Positions 11,282 to 19,889 of a DNA stretch of 64,000 bases are shown here, piece by piece. The DNA lies in assembly GCF_900187385.1 (NCBI RefSeq), contig NZ_FYEY01000001.1:1240001-1304000 (forward strand). The letters run 5' to 3'. The stretch comes from Streptomyces sp. 2114.4. Its GTDB lineage: Bacteria; Actinomycetota; Actinomycetes; Streptomycetales; Streptomycetaceae. A model generated the notes under the pieces. It was given only the letters and a program-made list of their open reading frames with translations, did not search any database and was not told the origin of the DNA. The translations under genes were made by a program, and so were the position numbers. The number at the start of each line of letters is the position of its first letter. Position 1 is the stretch's first letter.

Positions 11282-12511
11282 ATGGCTGGCACCGGTGTCC
11301 CCCACGACGTCACCCCGCTTCCCCGCAATGAGCTGCGGCGCGCGCGCCGCTCCGTGGCCCTGGTGTTCCTCATCCACGGCTCGGTCACCGGCAACTTCGC
11401 GACCCGTATCCCCTGGATCCAGGATCACACCGGCATCTCCCCGGGCCGGCTCGGCCTGGCCCTCGCCTTTCCCGCGATCGGTGCGTCCCTGGCGATGCCG
11501 CTGGCCGGCCGGATCAGCCACCGCTTCGGCGCCCGCACCGCGCTGCGCGGTCTGCTCGCCCTGTGGACCCTGTCGCTGCTCCTGCCCGCCCTCTCCCCCG
11601 GCCTGTACACCCTGTGCCCGGCATTGCTGCTGTACGGCGCGGCCGCCGGGACGTCGGACGTCGCGATGAACGCGCTGGGTGTGGAGACCGAGGACCGGAT
11701 CGGCAAACCGATCATGTCGGGGCTGCACGGCATGTGGAGTGCGGGCGCCCTGCTCGGCTCGGCGGCCGGCACCGTGGCCGCACACGCCGGGTGGGACGCC
11801 CGGCTCCATCTGGCCGGCGCGGCGCTCGTCCTCACTCTGCTCGGTGTGCTCGCCTGCCAGGGGGTACTGGACCTGCGCAGCGCCCCCGAGGAGCATCCGC
11901 CGCCGCGCTTCGCGCTGCCGCCGAAGTCGGCGCTGCTCATCGGGGCCATAGGGTTCTGCGCGGTCTTCGCGGAGGGCGCCGGCCTGGACTGGTCGGCGGT
12001 CTACCTCCGCGACGAACTGGGCACCGATGCGGGCCTGGCGGCCGCGTCGACCACCGCCTTCGCCTGCACCATGGCCGCCGCCCGGCTGGCCGGGGACAAG
12101 GTGGTGGCCCGCTTCGGCCCGGTGCACACGGTGCGGGCCGGCGGGGTGCTGGCCGCGGCGGGCGGCCTGCTGATCATCGCGGCCCGGCATCCGGCCATGG
12201 CCATGGGCGGGTTCGGCCTGATGGGCCTCGGGATCGCGGTCGTGGTCCCGCTGGCCTTCGCGGCCGCCGGGCGCAGCGGCCCCGCGCCCAGCCAGGCGAT
12301 CGCGGGTGTCGCCACGATCACCTACGCCTCCGGGCTGATCGCCCCGTCCGCGATCGGCGGTATCGCCCAGGCGACCTCGCTGACGGCGTCGTTCATGCTG
12401 GTGACGGCGCTGGCGTGCGGGCTGGTGCTGGGCGCGCGGGTCCTGCGGGCGCCGAGCCGTACGGCATCCGGCAGCACCCGTGCGATGACCGGCGATCTGG
12501 AACGGTCGTGA
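11282..12511 (+). CDS. MFS transporter
   Basis: A 409-residue major facilitator protein with about 12 hydrophobic segments. The loop after the second segment carries the family motif (RISHRFGARTALRGLL). It belongs to the fucose/sugar-like group of MFS permeases often paired with ROK regulators, so a sugar or sugar-derived substrate is likely but not shown. The ATG at 11282 is chosen because longer in-frame extensions run back through the operator and the regulator gene. Divergent from and probably repressed by the ROK protein. Confidence 0.9.
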   Translation: MAGTGVPHDVTPLPRNELRRARRSVALVFLIHGSVTGNFATRIPWIQDHTGISPGRLGLALAFPAIGASLAMPLAGRISHRFGARTALRGLLALWTLSLLLPALSPGLYTLCPALLLYGAAAGTSDVAMNALGVETEDRIGKPIMSGLHGMWSAGALLGSAAGTVAAHAGWDARLHLAGAALVLTLLGVLACQGVLDLRSAPEEHPPPRFALPPKSALLIGAIGFCAVFAEGAGLDWSAVYLRDELGTDAGLAAASTTAFACTMAAARLAGDKVVARFGPVHTVRAGGVLAAAGGLLIIAARHPAMAMGGFGLMGLGIAVVVPLAFAAAGRSGPAPSQAIAGVATITYASGLIAPSAIGGIAQATSLTASFMLVTALACGLVLGARVLRAPSRTASGSTRAMTGDLERS

Positions 12512-12651
12512 GCCTGGTTGCTCCGGACCGGAGTGGGCGGCGGCCCGGAGCCGGGCAGCTCCGGGCCGGAGAGGGCTGCGGCCGTGAGCCCCGCGGCTCC
12601 GGATCACCGACAGCTGCGGTCGTGAGCCCGGTCGCTCCGGATCGCCGACGG
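12508..12651. repeat. degenerate CGTGAGCC...GCTCCGGA repeats in convergent gap
   Basis: Three diverged copies of a block opening CGTGAGCC and containing GCTCCGGA occur near 12508, 12582 and 12618, the last two also sharing a CGAC-rich tail. They surround the terminator hairpin between the MFS and thioesterase genes. No gene is seen here. Confidence 0.55.
12541..12568. terminator. bidirectional-type terminator hairpin
   Basis: Perfect 11-base arms CGGCCCGGAGC (12541-12551) and GCTCCGGGCCG (12558-12568) with a 6-base loop, between the convergent MFS and thioesterase genes. No T-run follows, which is common in Streptomyces. Confidence 0.6.
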
Positions 12652-13140
12652 TCAGGCAGCGTCCGCCTCGGCGCCCGCGTCCGGCTCCTCCGGCCGGAGC
12701 AGCTGCGCCGCGATGTTCCGGGCGCGGTCGGACCAGGGGGTGGGGCGCAGCGTCTGCGCATCGACGCGGACCAGCACCCGGTGGCCGTGGGCGTAGGTCT
12801 CGCTGCCGTCGGCCGAGCAGATACGGAAGCCGTAGGTGAGGCCGGTGCGGCCGAGGCGGGCGACCCAGAGGTGTGCCGCATAGCGGCCGGGACGGGTGAG
12901 GGGACGCTCGTAGGAGACCTGCATCTCCTTGATGACGTTGCACATATCGCCCGCGGCGGCCCAGTCGCCGTCGAAGCCGAAGCCCCGGCCGTGCCAGTAC
13001 TCCGCCCAGGCGCGCTCGGCCAGCAGCGGGTAGCGGGAGTTGTGGAGCATGCCGAGCGCGTCGAGGTCGTCGAAGTGGACGGTGACGGGGACCAGTTCGC
13101 CGTACGGAACGGTGGTGGTCTGGAGGGTTTCGACGCTCAC
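12652..13140 (-). CDS. acyl-CoA thioesterase, hotdog fold
   Basis: A 162-residue single hotdog-domain protein of the 4-hydroxybenzoyl-CoA thioesterase family. VHFDDLDALGMLHNSRY (about 20-36) contains the catalytic Asp and the start of the long helix; RPLTRPGRYAAHLWVARLGR follows. It would hydrolyse an acyl-CoA to free acid and CoA in the cytoplasm; the acyl chain is not predictable. GTG start at 13140 with no obvious strong ribosome binding site. The C-terminal tail is Glu/Ala/Asp-rich. Confidence 0.88.
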   Translation of the reverse strand: MSVETLQTTTVPYGELVPVTVHFDDLDALGMLHNSRYPLLAERAWAEYWHGRGFGFDGDWAAAGDMCNVIKEMQVSYERPLTRPGRYAAHLWVARLGRTGLTYGFRICSADGSETYAHGHRVLVRVDAQTLRPTPWSDRARNIAAQLLRPEEPDAGAEADAA

Positions 13141-13218
13141 GGGTGGTGCTCCTGGGGTCTGGGTGCGCCGGGCGGCGCTGTTGATGCGGATGGTGCCGAC
13201 GGTGCGGTGACATTCGTA

Positions 13219-13254
13219 TGACGGACCGAGGCCATCTGACGGACCGAGGCCATC
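13219..13254. repeat. exact 18 bp tandem duplication upstream of the thioesterase
   Basis: TGACGGACCGAGGCCATC occurs twice back to back (13219-13236 and 13237-13254), with no mismatch, in the upstream region of the minus-strand thioesterase. It could be a duplicated protein-binding site or a recent slippage event. Confidence 0.8.
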
Positions 13255-13255
13255 G

Positions 13256-13269
13256 TAAGCGGCCGCTTA
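13256..13269 (-). terminator. palindrome at the ctaG-like gene end / operator candidate
   Basis: Perfect 14-base palindrome TAAGCGGCCGCTTA overlapping the TAA stop of the ctaG-like gene (13267-13269). On transcripts from the right it follows the thioesterase promoter region, so it may equally be an operator for the thioesterase. Confidence 0.3.
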
Positions 13270-14127
13270 GGATGCTCCGCCCGCCGGGCTGGACGTCCCG
13301 GTGGCCAAAGCCGGCTCCGTGGCGCCGGTGCGGGGCCGTGACCGGGGCGCGGGCCGCCAGGTGGCGACGAGCGCAAGGGCCAAGAGGAGTTCGGCGATAT
13401 CACCGCCGTAGTACATGATTTCCGCGCCACCTCGGACCTGGTCGACAGGAGCGTGAATGTCGACCAGGAAGCCGCCGTACATCAGCTGGGAGATCACCGC
13501 ATGCACCGCGATCGCGACGCCGAGGCAGGCAAGGCGGGCCCGCACTCCGGGACGTGCGGGCGCGGGGTCCGGCCCGGCGACGGCGTGGGCGAACAGGCAG
13601 CCGGACAACAGGAAGTGCGCGTGCAACAGCCAGTGCCCGGCCGGGATGCCCATGGTCGCGTGATACAGGGGTGTGAAGTACAGCACCGCAAGGCTGCCGG
13701 TGGAGAGCGGCAACGCGACGGCCGGGTGAGCGAGTACCCGGGCGGGGCGCGTGCGCAGCGCCGTGGTCAGCTGCCGGGCGCGCGGGGCGGGCAGGACGCG
13801 CAGCAGGAGGGTCACGGGAGCGGCAAGGACGAGGGCCAGGGGTGCGTACATCCCGATGAGCAGGTGCTGCGCCATATGGCCGCGGAAGTCGGCGTGGGCG
13901 AAGGGCGCCAGAGGCGGGAGGAGGGCTACGGCCAGCAGGACGAGGCCGGACAGGAAGCTCACCGCCCGCCGTCGCCCCCACCCCCGCGCCGGATTGCGCC
14001 GACGGGCCCGGTGGGCCAGGAGCAGGTAGGCGACCGCGGCGAGCAGCAGTCCGAGCGCGGGCAGCAGCACCCCCGCCCATCCTCCCGGGGCGGCGTGGCC
14101 GTGGAGGGGCATGCCGTGACGCATCAT
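13267..14127 (-). CDS. CtaG/caa3-type cytochrome c oxidase assembly membrane protein
   Basis: A 286-residue membrane protein with about seven hydrophobic segments. The family signature FRGHMAQHLLIGMYAPLALV (about 70-90) contains the conserved His pair, and further conserved His residues occur in FLLSGCLFAHAVAGPDPAP and HAVISQLMYGGF. Members of this Pfam family (CtaG_Caa3) act in copper-oxidase assembly. The start at 14127 (MMRHGMPLHGH) overlaps the stop of the DUF2243 gene (ATGA). The Pro/Arg-rich tail is cytoplasmic. Whether it serves an aa3 oxidase here is inferred. Confidence 0.86.
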   Translation of the reverse strand: MMRHGMPLHGHAAPGGWAGVLLPALGLLLAAVAYLLLAHRARRRNPARGWGRRRAVSFLSGLVLLAVALLPPLAPFAHADFRGHMAQHLLIGMYAPLALVLAAPVTLLLRVLPAPRARQLTTALRTRPARVLAHPAVALPLSTGSLAVLYFTPLYHATMGIPAGHWLLHAHFLLSGCLFAHAVAGPDPAPARPGVRARLACLGVAIAVHAVISQLMYGGFLVDIHAPVDQVRGGAEIMYYGGDIAELLLALALVATWRPAPRSRPRTGATEPALATGTSSPAGGAS

Positions 14128-14690
14128 TCGCTCCGGGTCCGGGCTTTTCGGCCGTCGGCAACGGCGTACGGATCGAAGGCCGGACCACTGCGCTGGACCA
14201 GGTAGCCGCCGATGAGCAGGAGCAGGCCCAGGAAGAGGAAGCCCATGTCCCACCAGATCCGGTAGGGGCCGCCATGGACGTGGTGGATGCCGAGGATCTG
14301 GTGGTCGAGAAGCCCTTCGACGAGGTTGAACAGTCCCCAGCCGGCCAGCATCCAGCCCCACAGCGCCCGGGAGGTCCACACACGGCGCCGGTGGTGGGTG
14401 ACACGGGAGTACAGGAGGGCCAGGCCCAGCAGCACGGCGAGCCAGCAGATGACGTGGAAGACGCCGTCCCACACCGTGTTCATCCGCAGGCCCGAGACCG
14501 TGTGGGGGTCGTAGTACCGCACGCCGATGCGGTCGTCGTTGGTGCTGGTGAGCATGTGGTGCCACTGCAGAAGTTGGTGCAGCAGGATGCCGTCGACGAA
14601 TCCGCCCAGCCCCACGCCCAGCACGAGACCCGGTAACTGCAGGCTCGTGGGCGCCGCGCCCGCCCGGGTCTCTGCGGTGGTGGTGGCCAT
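14124..14690 (-). CDS. DUF2243 domain membrane protein
   Basis: A 188-residue membrane protein with four to five hydrophobic segments and conserved His-rich motifs: GGFVDGILLHQLLQWHHML (about 29-47), NTVWDGVFHVICWLA and LVEGLLDHQILGIHHVHGG. These repeated His residues suggest metal or haem binding, but the family has no proven function. It is translationally coupled to the CtaG-like gene, a pairing that suggests a joint role in copper or oxidase handling. A perfect 17-base palindrome lies 41 bases upstream of its ATG. Confidence 0.88.
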   Translation of the reverse strand: MATTTAETRAGAAPTSLQLPGLVLGVGLGGFVDGILLHQLLQWHHMLTSTNDDRIGVRYYDPHTVSGLRMNTVWDGVFHVICWLAVLLGLALLYSRVTHHRRRVWTSRALWGWMLAGWGLFNLVEGLLDHQILGIHHVHGGPYRIWWDMGFLFLGLLLLIGGYLVQRSGPAFDPYAVADGRKARTRSE

Positions 14691-14730
14691 CGAATGCCTC
14701 CCTACGCCGGTGCTTCGGGTCCGTGACCCC

Positions 14731-14747
14731 GGAACACCACGTGTTCC
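14731..14747. promoter_or_regulatory. palindromic operator candidate upstream of the DUF2243-ctaG operon
   Basis: GGAACAC (14731-14737) and GTGTTCC (14741-14747) are perfect inverted arms around CAC. It lies 41-57 bases upstream of the minus-strand DUF2243 start and about 115 bases upstream of the plus-strand SMI1 gene. The spacing differs from the Gram-positive LexA box (GAAC-N4-GTTC). Confidence 0.5.
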
Positions 14748-14859
14748 CTGACGAGCTCCTGAGGCACACGACGGGCCGGGATTGGCCCGGATCCACCGGG
14801 GAACCCGTCCGCGCGCTCCACAACCGGGCGCGGAGGGCGCCCTTTGTTACGGTCGCTGG

Positions 14860-15411
14860 ATGGAGCGCTGGGACGAGGGCACCGTGCGCGCCCGGCTACG
14901 GGAGATGGCGGCACAGGACGGGGAGCGGGCGCGCTTCGGGGCGGATACGCACCGGTACGAGCTGGCGCCCGCGCTGCCGGAGGCGGAGATCAAGGCATTC
15001 GAGGAAGCCCACGGGGTCGGTCTGCCGGCGGCGTACCGGTCTTTCGTCGCGGTGGTGGGCAACGGCCCCGCCGGTCCCGGCCACGGGCTGATGCCGTTGA
15101 CCACCCCCCGGCCGGAGGCCGGCGACGAGTGGGCCGTGGATGACGAGTGGGAAGAGGACCGGCTGCCGGGCCGACTGGCCGCGCCGTTCCCCCTCACCGA
15201 ACCCCTGCCCGGCCGGATCGGCGCCTCGATGGGTGACCTGACCCGGGGCACGCTCATGCTGGCCGAAGAAGGCTGCGGCATGTACGTCCGGCTGATCCTG
15301 ACCGGCCCGCGAGCGGGCGAGATCTGGCGGCTCGACCCGGACTGGGGCGGCTTCGTCCCGGAGAGCCCTGACTTTCGCGCCTGGTACACCGAGTGGCTGC
15401 AGCGTCCGTGA
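14860..15411 (+). CDS. SMI1/KNR4 family protein
   Basis: A 183-residue protein with the SUKH-type SMI1/KNR4 fold: the core starts ALPEAEIKAFEEAHGVGLPA (about 36-55) and continues YRSFVAVVGNGPAGP, with the W of EIWRLDPDWGGF later. In bacteria this superfamily often supplies immunity proteins for polymorphic toxins, but no toxin lies next to it, so it may be an orphan immunity or regulatory protein. The ATG at 14860 (MERWDEGTVRARL) is preferred to one 78 bases upstream because the family N-terminus starts here; no clear ribosome binding site is seen. Confidence 0.85.
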   Translation: MERWDEGTVRARLREMAAQDGERARFGADTHRYELAPALPEAEIKAFEEAHGVGLPAAYRSFVAVVGNGPAGPGHGLMPLTTPRPEAGDEWAVDDEWEEDRLPGRLAAPFPLTEPLPGRIGASMGDLTRGTLMLAEEGCGMYVRLILTGPRAGEIWRLDPDWGGFVPESPDFRAWYTEWLQRP

Positions 15412-15442
15412 CCGCGCCTCACGCCGTCCGGGCCGCATACGG

Positions 15443-15471
15443 CGGAGGCCTTCTTGCAGGCCGGGCCTCCG
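15443..15471. terminator. candidate terminator between SMI1 gene and permease
   Basis: CGGAGGCC (15443-15450) and GGCCTCCG (15464-15471) form an 8-base perfect stem with a 13-base loop in the gap between convergent genes. No T-tract follows. Confidence 0.4.
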
Positions 15472-15547
15472 ACAGACGGGTGCGCTCCTCGGCAGCAGCC
15501 TGACGGCCGGGCCGGGGGCCGAATGCGGCGGCGGTGCCCGCGTCGCG

Positions 15548-16933
15548 TCAGTCCTCCCCGTCCGTGGGCTCCGAGTACTCGCCGGTCCCGGCGTCGAGGA
15601 GGGGCGTGCGGGGCCGTCCTGCCGGCCCGGAGAGCCAGCGCAGGGCATGGTAGCCAGTGAGCACGGTGAGCGTCCCCAAGGCGATGCCGCTCAGTTCGAA
15701 GTGCTCGGTGAACTTCAGCGAGACACCCCCGATGGCGATGATGATCCCGGCCGCCGCGGGAATGAGGTTCAGCGGGACCGAGAAGTCCACCTTGTTCCGC
15801 ACCCAGATCTGGGCGCCCAACAGGCCGATCATGCCGTAGAGGATGACGGTGATACCGCCCAGCACCCCGCCGGGAATCGCCGCCACCACCGCGCCGAACT
15901 TCGGGCACAGGCCGAAGAGCAAGGCGAAGCCGGCCGCCGCCCAGTAAGCCGCGGTGGAGTAGACCCTGGTGGCCGCCATCACACCGATGTTCTCGGCGTA
16001 GGTCGTGGTGGCGGGACCACCCACCGCGGTGGACAGGACCGTTGCGGTGCCATCGGCGATGATGGCCACGCCCATCTTGTCCTCCAAGGGGTCACCGGTC
16101 ATGGCGCCGACTGCCTTGATGTGTCCGGCGTTCTCCGCGATCAGCGCGATGAGGACCGGCAGCGCGACGAGGATCGCGGAGGCCGAGAAGTTCGGTGCGT
16201 GGAACACGGGAAGGCCGATCCAGTCAGCCTTGGCGACTCCCGAAAAGTCGATGCGCCAGTGGTCCGTGAGCTTGCCCGCACCGTTGACCGAGTGAATCTT
16301 GCCCGCGGTGCGGTCAAGGATCCAGGACAGCGCATAGCCGAAGACCAGGCCCAGGAAGATGGCGATCCGCGACCAGAAGCCCCGCAGGACGACGAGAGCG
16401 AGTCCGGTGAACAGCATCGTCGCCAGAGCGGTCCACTGATCCTGCGGCCAGTACGTGGACGCCGTGACGGGGGCGAGGTTGAAGCCGATCAGCATCACGA
16501 CCGCGCCGGTCACCACCGGCGGGAGCACGGCGTGGATCACCCGCGCCCCGACGGCATGGATGACGATGCCACAGCCGGCCAGAGCGGCACCCACCACGAG
16601 CATCGCCCCCGTCAGCGTGCCGGCGTCGCCCCCCTGGCCCGCGATCACGGCGGACACGCCAACGAAGGAGAGCGAGGAGCCCAGGTAGCTGGGAATGCGT
16701 CCGCGGGTCATCACCAAGAACAGCGCGGTGGCCACACCCGACGCCATCAGGGCGAGGCTGGGGTCCAGACCCATGAGCACGGGGGCGACGAAACAAGCCC
16801 CGATCATCGAGACGACATGCTGGGCACCGAGCGCGATCGTCCGCCCCCACGTCAGGCGCTCCCCGGGCCTGACCACCTCGCCGGGCTTCAGATGCCGCCC
16901 GTCTCCATGCACTGTCCACCCGAGGCCGGCCAT
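15548..16933 (-). CDS. NCS2 family uracil/xanthine permease
   Basis: A 461-residue membrane transporter with about 14 hydrophobic segments. Conserved NCS2 features are ALGAQHVVSMIGACFVAPVL at the first segment, the FVGVSAVI stretch, the LIALIAENAGHIKAVGAMTG motif with the substrate-binding Glu, and GGPATTTYAENIGVMAATRV. It resembles UraA-type uracil permeases more than purine permeases and would scavenge uracil by proton symport. The ATG at 16933 has GGAGAG 7 bases upstream; longer in-frame starts would precede the promoter at 16982-17010. Monocistronic. Confidence 0.92.
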   Translation of the reverse strand: MAGLGWTVHGDGRHLKPGEVVRPGERLTWGRTIALGAQHVVSMIGACFVAPVLMGLDPSLALMASGVATALFLVMTRGRIPSYLGSSLSFVGVSAVIAGQGGDAGTLTGAMLVVGAALAGCGIVIHAVGARVIHAVLPPVVTGAVVMLIGFNLAPVTASTYWPQDQWTALATMLFTGLALVVLRGFWSRIAIFLGLVFGYALSWILDRTAGKIHSVNGAGKLTDHWRIDFSGVAKADWIGLPVFHAPNFSASAILVALPVLIALIAENAGHIKAVGAMTGDPLEDKMGVAIIADGTATVLSTAVGGPATTTYAENIGVMAATRVYSTAAYWAAAGFALLFGLCPKFGAVVAAIPGGVLGGITVILYGMIGLLGAQIWVRNKVDFSVPLNLIPAAAGIIIAIGGVSLKFTEHFELSGIALGTLTVLTGYHALRWLSGPAGRPRTPLLDAGTGEYSEPTDGED

Positions 16934-16981
16934 GATCACTCTCCACTCCGCGACGCCCTGCACGTCACAGAGCCGAGGTGA

Positions 16982-17010
16982 TTCATAGTCGAACGACTGC
17001 TTCTGGACAA
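16982..17010 (-). promoter_or_regulatory. sigma-70-type promoter of the uracil permease
   Basis: On the minus strand TTGTCC (17005-17010) and TATGAA (16982-16987) are separated by 17 bases, a good HrdB-type promoter about 50 bases before the permease ATG. Confidence 0.6.
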
Positions 17011-17163
17011 ACTGAAGTCGCTGGACATCCGAGGAGTCGCCGCAGGGCAACCGAGGAATCCTCGGTCCTTGGCGGCCCGACCCGGCCCGACCTGGCCCGG
17101 CGCGGCCCGACGGCAGCGGCTCGCGTCCGCTCCCGCGCCACAACGAGGCGCGCCGTTCGTTAC

Positions 17164-17181
17164 CTCGTTCCGGTCAACGAG
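17164..17181. promoter_or_regulatory. inverted repeat upstream of the DUF5995 gene
   Basis: CTCGTT (17164-17169) and AACGAG (17176-17181) are perfect 6-base arms around CCGGTC, 47-64 bases before the DUF5995 start. It is a possible operator, weakly supported by length. Confidence 0.3.
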
Positions 17182-17227
17182 CAGGAGCCACCCTCCCCAT
17201 CCGTAACCGGGATGTCACGCTGAGTGG

Positions 17228-17989
17228 ATGACGACGACTCAGCGCTATGACATCCGTGGCAGGCCGGCCGCCCCGCTCGCAGGACCCGCCGCCCGGCCGT
17301 CCGCCCGACCGGAGTCCACGGCCGCGACGGATGTGGCGGACGTACTGGCCCGGATGCGGGCGCTGGCCGAGGCGCTGCCCGCCGAGGACGGGGTGGCCGT
17401 CTTCAACGGGGTCTACCTGGCGGTCACCGAAGCCGTGGCGCGGCAGATCGGGGACGGCGCGTTCCAGGACCCGGCGGCCGCGGGCGAGCTGGACGTGCGT
17501 TTCGCGCTGCGGTACTTCGACGCGGTGGACGCCACGGCCGCCGGGCTGCGGCCACCGGCCTGCTGGCGTCCGCTCTTCCAGCTCCGCCGCCACCCGGGAG
17601 TGCATCCGCTGCAGTTCGCGATGGCCGGGATCAATGCCCACATCGGACACGATCTGGCGCTGGCGGTGCTGGACACCTGCCGGGCGCTGGAGTGCGAACC
17701 GGCCGCGCTGGAAAGCGACTTCGACCGGGTCGGCGGGGTGCTGACCGGCCTGGAGGAGCAGATCCGCGAGCGGCTGATGCCCGGCCCCGATGTGCTGGAC
17801 GTGGCCGATCCGCTGACGCATCTGATCGGGTCGTGGAGCCTGGACAAGGCCAGGGACGGCGCCTGGGTGGCGGCCAGGGCGCTGTGGGGCGTCCGCCGGC
17901 TGCCGGAGGTGGCCGAAGAGCTCACCGAGCGGCTGGATGCCGGGGTGGGCCTGGTCGGGCGGATGCTGCTGACTCCGCTGCCCGGCTGA
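17228..17989 (+). CDS. DUF5995 family protein
   Basis: A 253-residue soluble protein of a family common in actinobacteria and without known function. Recognisable blocks are VLARMRALAEALPAEDGVAV (about 38-57), DVRFALRYFDAVDA, HPLQFAMAGINAHIGHDLAL (about 125-144), which carries conserved His and Asn residues that look like a metal or active site, and RVGGVLTGLEEQIRERLMP. It is mostly helical. It starts with the ATG at 17228, divergent from the uracil permease and convergent with the amine-oxidase operon. Confidence 0.85.
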   Translation: MTTTQRYDIRGRPAAPLAGPAARPSARPESTAATDVADVLARMRALAEALPAEDGVAVFNGVYLAVTEAVARQIGDGAFQDPAAAGELDVRFALRYFDAVDATAAGLRPPACWRPLFQLRRHPGVHPLQFAMAGINAHIGHDLALAVLDTCRALECEPAALESDFDRVGGVLTGLEEQIRERLMPGPDVLDVADPLTHLIGSWSLDKARDGAWVAARALWGVRRLPEVAEELTERLDAGVGLVGRMLLTPLPG

Positions 17990-18018
17990 TCCGGCCACCA
18001 CCCCGGCCACCGTGTCGC

Positions 18019-18038
18019 GGCGTCTCCCCCGGGACGCC
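18019..18038. terminator. candidate terminator between DUF5995 and davB genes
   Basis: GGCGTCTC and GGGACGCC pair over 8 bases (one G-U) around a CCCC loop, between the convergent genes. Confidence 0.4.
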
Positions 18039-18121
18039 TACGAGGACACCGCATGCAACCGACCCTGACCCTGGCCCCGGCCCTGGCCCCGGGTTTGACC
18101 CTGGCTCGGGCACCGGAGGAG

Positions 18122-19822
18122 CTAGTCCTCGGGCAGTTCGACCGGTGCGATCTCGTCGTACACGTCGCCCGGACCCGGGTTCGTGGCATCGGTCGCACCG
18201 CCGAAGTGGTGCATCACGCCCCACACCGCGTTCAGTGCGGTCTGCACGGCGCCCTCGGCCCAGCCCGCGGTCCAGGAGATGTCGTCGCCCGCGAGGAACA
18301 GGCCCCGCTTGTCCGCGGGGAGCCGGTCCTGCATGAAGTGGGTGAACAGGCGGCGCTGGTAGCGGTAGTGGCCGGGGAGGTTCGCCTTGAAGGCGCCCAT
18401 GAAGTAGGGCTCGTTCTCCCAGGACACGGTGACCGGGTTGCCGATGATGTGCTTGCGGATGTCGACCTTCGGATAGATCTCCGACAGGGACTTCAGCATG
18501 ACCTCCATCCGCTCGTTCGCGTCCAGCGGCAGCCACTTGAGGCTGTCGTCGCACCAGGTGTAGGAGAGGCAGATGACGGCGGGCTCGTCCGGACCGTTGT
18601 CGAGCAGGTAGGTACCGCGGGTCATCCGGTCCGTCAGCGTCATCGACATGACGTCCCGGCCGGTGTCCTCGTCCTTGTCGAGCCAGAACGGCCGGTCGAC
18701 GGGGACGAAGAGCTTGCTGGACTCCATGTAGTGGGTGCGCTCCATCGCCGTCCAGTGGTCGATGGGGAACAGCGAATCGTCACAGTCGATCTTGCTCAGC
18801 AGCATCCAGGACTGCGCGGTGAAGACGGCGGCCTGGTAGGTGCGGATGTCGCCGTCGGCGTCGGTCACCGTGATGTGGTTGCCGGCGGTGCGGTTCAGCC
18901 GGGTGACCGCGGGCCGCGGCGTCCCGTCGTGCAGCGACGACAGCGAGGTGCCCGGCGCCCAGTGCACGATCTTCGCGGGCTCGCGCTCCCACAGGCGCAG
19001 CGGCAACTGCTGGCTGCCGCCGACGATGCCGCGGTGGTGGTCGTCGGCCTCGGTGTAGACGACCCGCAGGATCTCCAGGATGGAGTTGGGGAAGTCGGTG
19101 TCCCAGCCGCCGGTGCCGAAGCCGACCTGTCCGAAGATCTCGCGGTGCCGGAAGGACTTGAAGGCCGTCGAGTCGCAGAGGTAGCCGTAGAAGGTCTGGT
19201 TGTCGAGCTTCTCGACGAGGTGGGACCAGATCTCGCGGATGCGCGGGACGTCGCGCTCGCGGATCGCCTGGTTCATGTCGGAGAAGTCCGCGCCCTCTTC
19301 CAGGCAGGCGTTCCAGGCGTCCATCACCTGGTGGTAGACCTCGGGAAGGTCTTCGACCGTACGCGCGTAGTGGGACTCGCCCTTGAGGTCGACGACGGTC
19401 GAGGGGGTGTCCGGGGCCAGCGGGTTGGGGAACGGCTTGGTCGCGAGGCCCACCAGGTCGATGTAGTGCTGGAGCGCCGTCGAGGACGGCGGGAAGCGCA
19501 TCGCGCCCATCTCCGCGGTCAGGCCCGCGGCATCGGCCGGGGTGCCCTCGAAGCCGATGGTGCGCAGCCGGCCGCCTATCTGGTCCGCCTCGTAGAGGAC
19601 GGGCTTGAGGCCCATCTTCATCAGCTCGTAGGCGGTGATGATGCCGGAGAGGCCGCCGCCGATGACCGCGACCTCCTTACCGTGCTCGGTCGCGGGGATC
19701 TGGCCGAGGCCCGCCGGGTGGGCCAGGAAGTCGTCGTAGGCGTACGGGAAGTCCGGGCCGAACATGGTGATCGGCGGCTGGGCATCCGCGTGGTGGGCGG
19801 CGGTGGGCACCGTGGACGTCAT
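18122..19822 (-). CDS. davB: FAD-dependent lysine 2-monooxygenase (DavB-like amine oxidase)
   Basis: A flavin amine-oxidase-fold enzyme of 566 residues. The dinucleotide motif VIGGGLSGIITAYELMK lies at 53-69, then GGRLRT. MFGPDFPYAYDDFLAHPAGL (20-39), GQVGFGTGGWDTDFPNSI and the C-terminal GDDISWTAGWAEGAVQTALN match my memory of Pseudomonas putida DavB, which converts L-lysine, with O2, to 5-aminovaleramide and CO2. The upstream neighbour encodes the matching amidase, and a cationic amino-acid permease plus Lrp regulator follow. L-tryptophan or phenylalanine monooxygenase or an L-amino-acid oxidase are alternatives. AAGGAG lies 10 bases before the ATG. Confidence 0.8.
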   Translation of the reverse strand: MTSTVPTAAHHADAQPPITMFGPDFPYAYDDFLAHPAGLGQIPATEHGKEVAVIGGGLSGIITAYELMKMGLKPVLYEADQIGGRLRTIGFEGTPADAAGLTAEMGAMRFPPSSTALQHYIDLVGLATKPFPNPLAPDTPSTVVDLKGESHYARTVEDLPEVYHQVMDAWNACLEEGADFSDMNQAIRERDVPRIREIWSHLVEKLDNQTFYGYLCDSTAFKSFRHREIFGQVGFGTGGWDTDFPNSILEILRVVYTEADDHHRGIVGGSQQLPLRLWEREPAKIVHWAPGTSLSSLHDGTPRPAVTRLNRTAGNHITVTDADGDIRTYQAAVFTAQSWMLLSKIDCDDSLFPIDHWTAMERTHYMESSKLFVPVDRPFWLDKDEDTGRDVMSMTLTDRMTRGTYLLDNGPDEPAVICLSYTWCDDSLKWLPLDANERMEVMLKSLSEIYPKVDIRKHIIGNPVTVSWENEPYFMGAFKANLPGHYRYQRRLFTHFMQDRLPADKRGLFLAGDDISWTAGWAEGAVQTALNAVWGVMHHFGGATDATNPGPGDVYDEIAPVELPED

Positions 19823-19889
19823 CGGGGGCGGACTCCTTGCAGACGGGGCGCAGCAGGCAGGGCGGCGCGGGCCGGGTGGCCCGGCCGGC

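Noticed and set aside
14731..14747. LexA box
   Set aside because: GAAC and GTTC are 7 bases apart, not the 4 of the Gram-positive LexA consensus.
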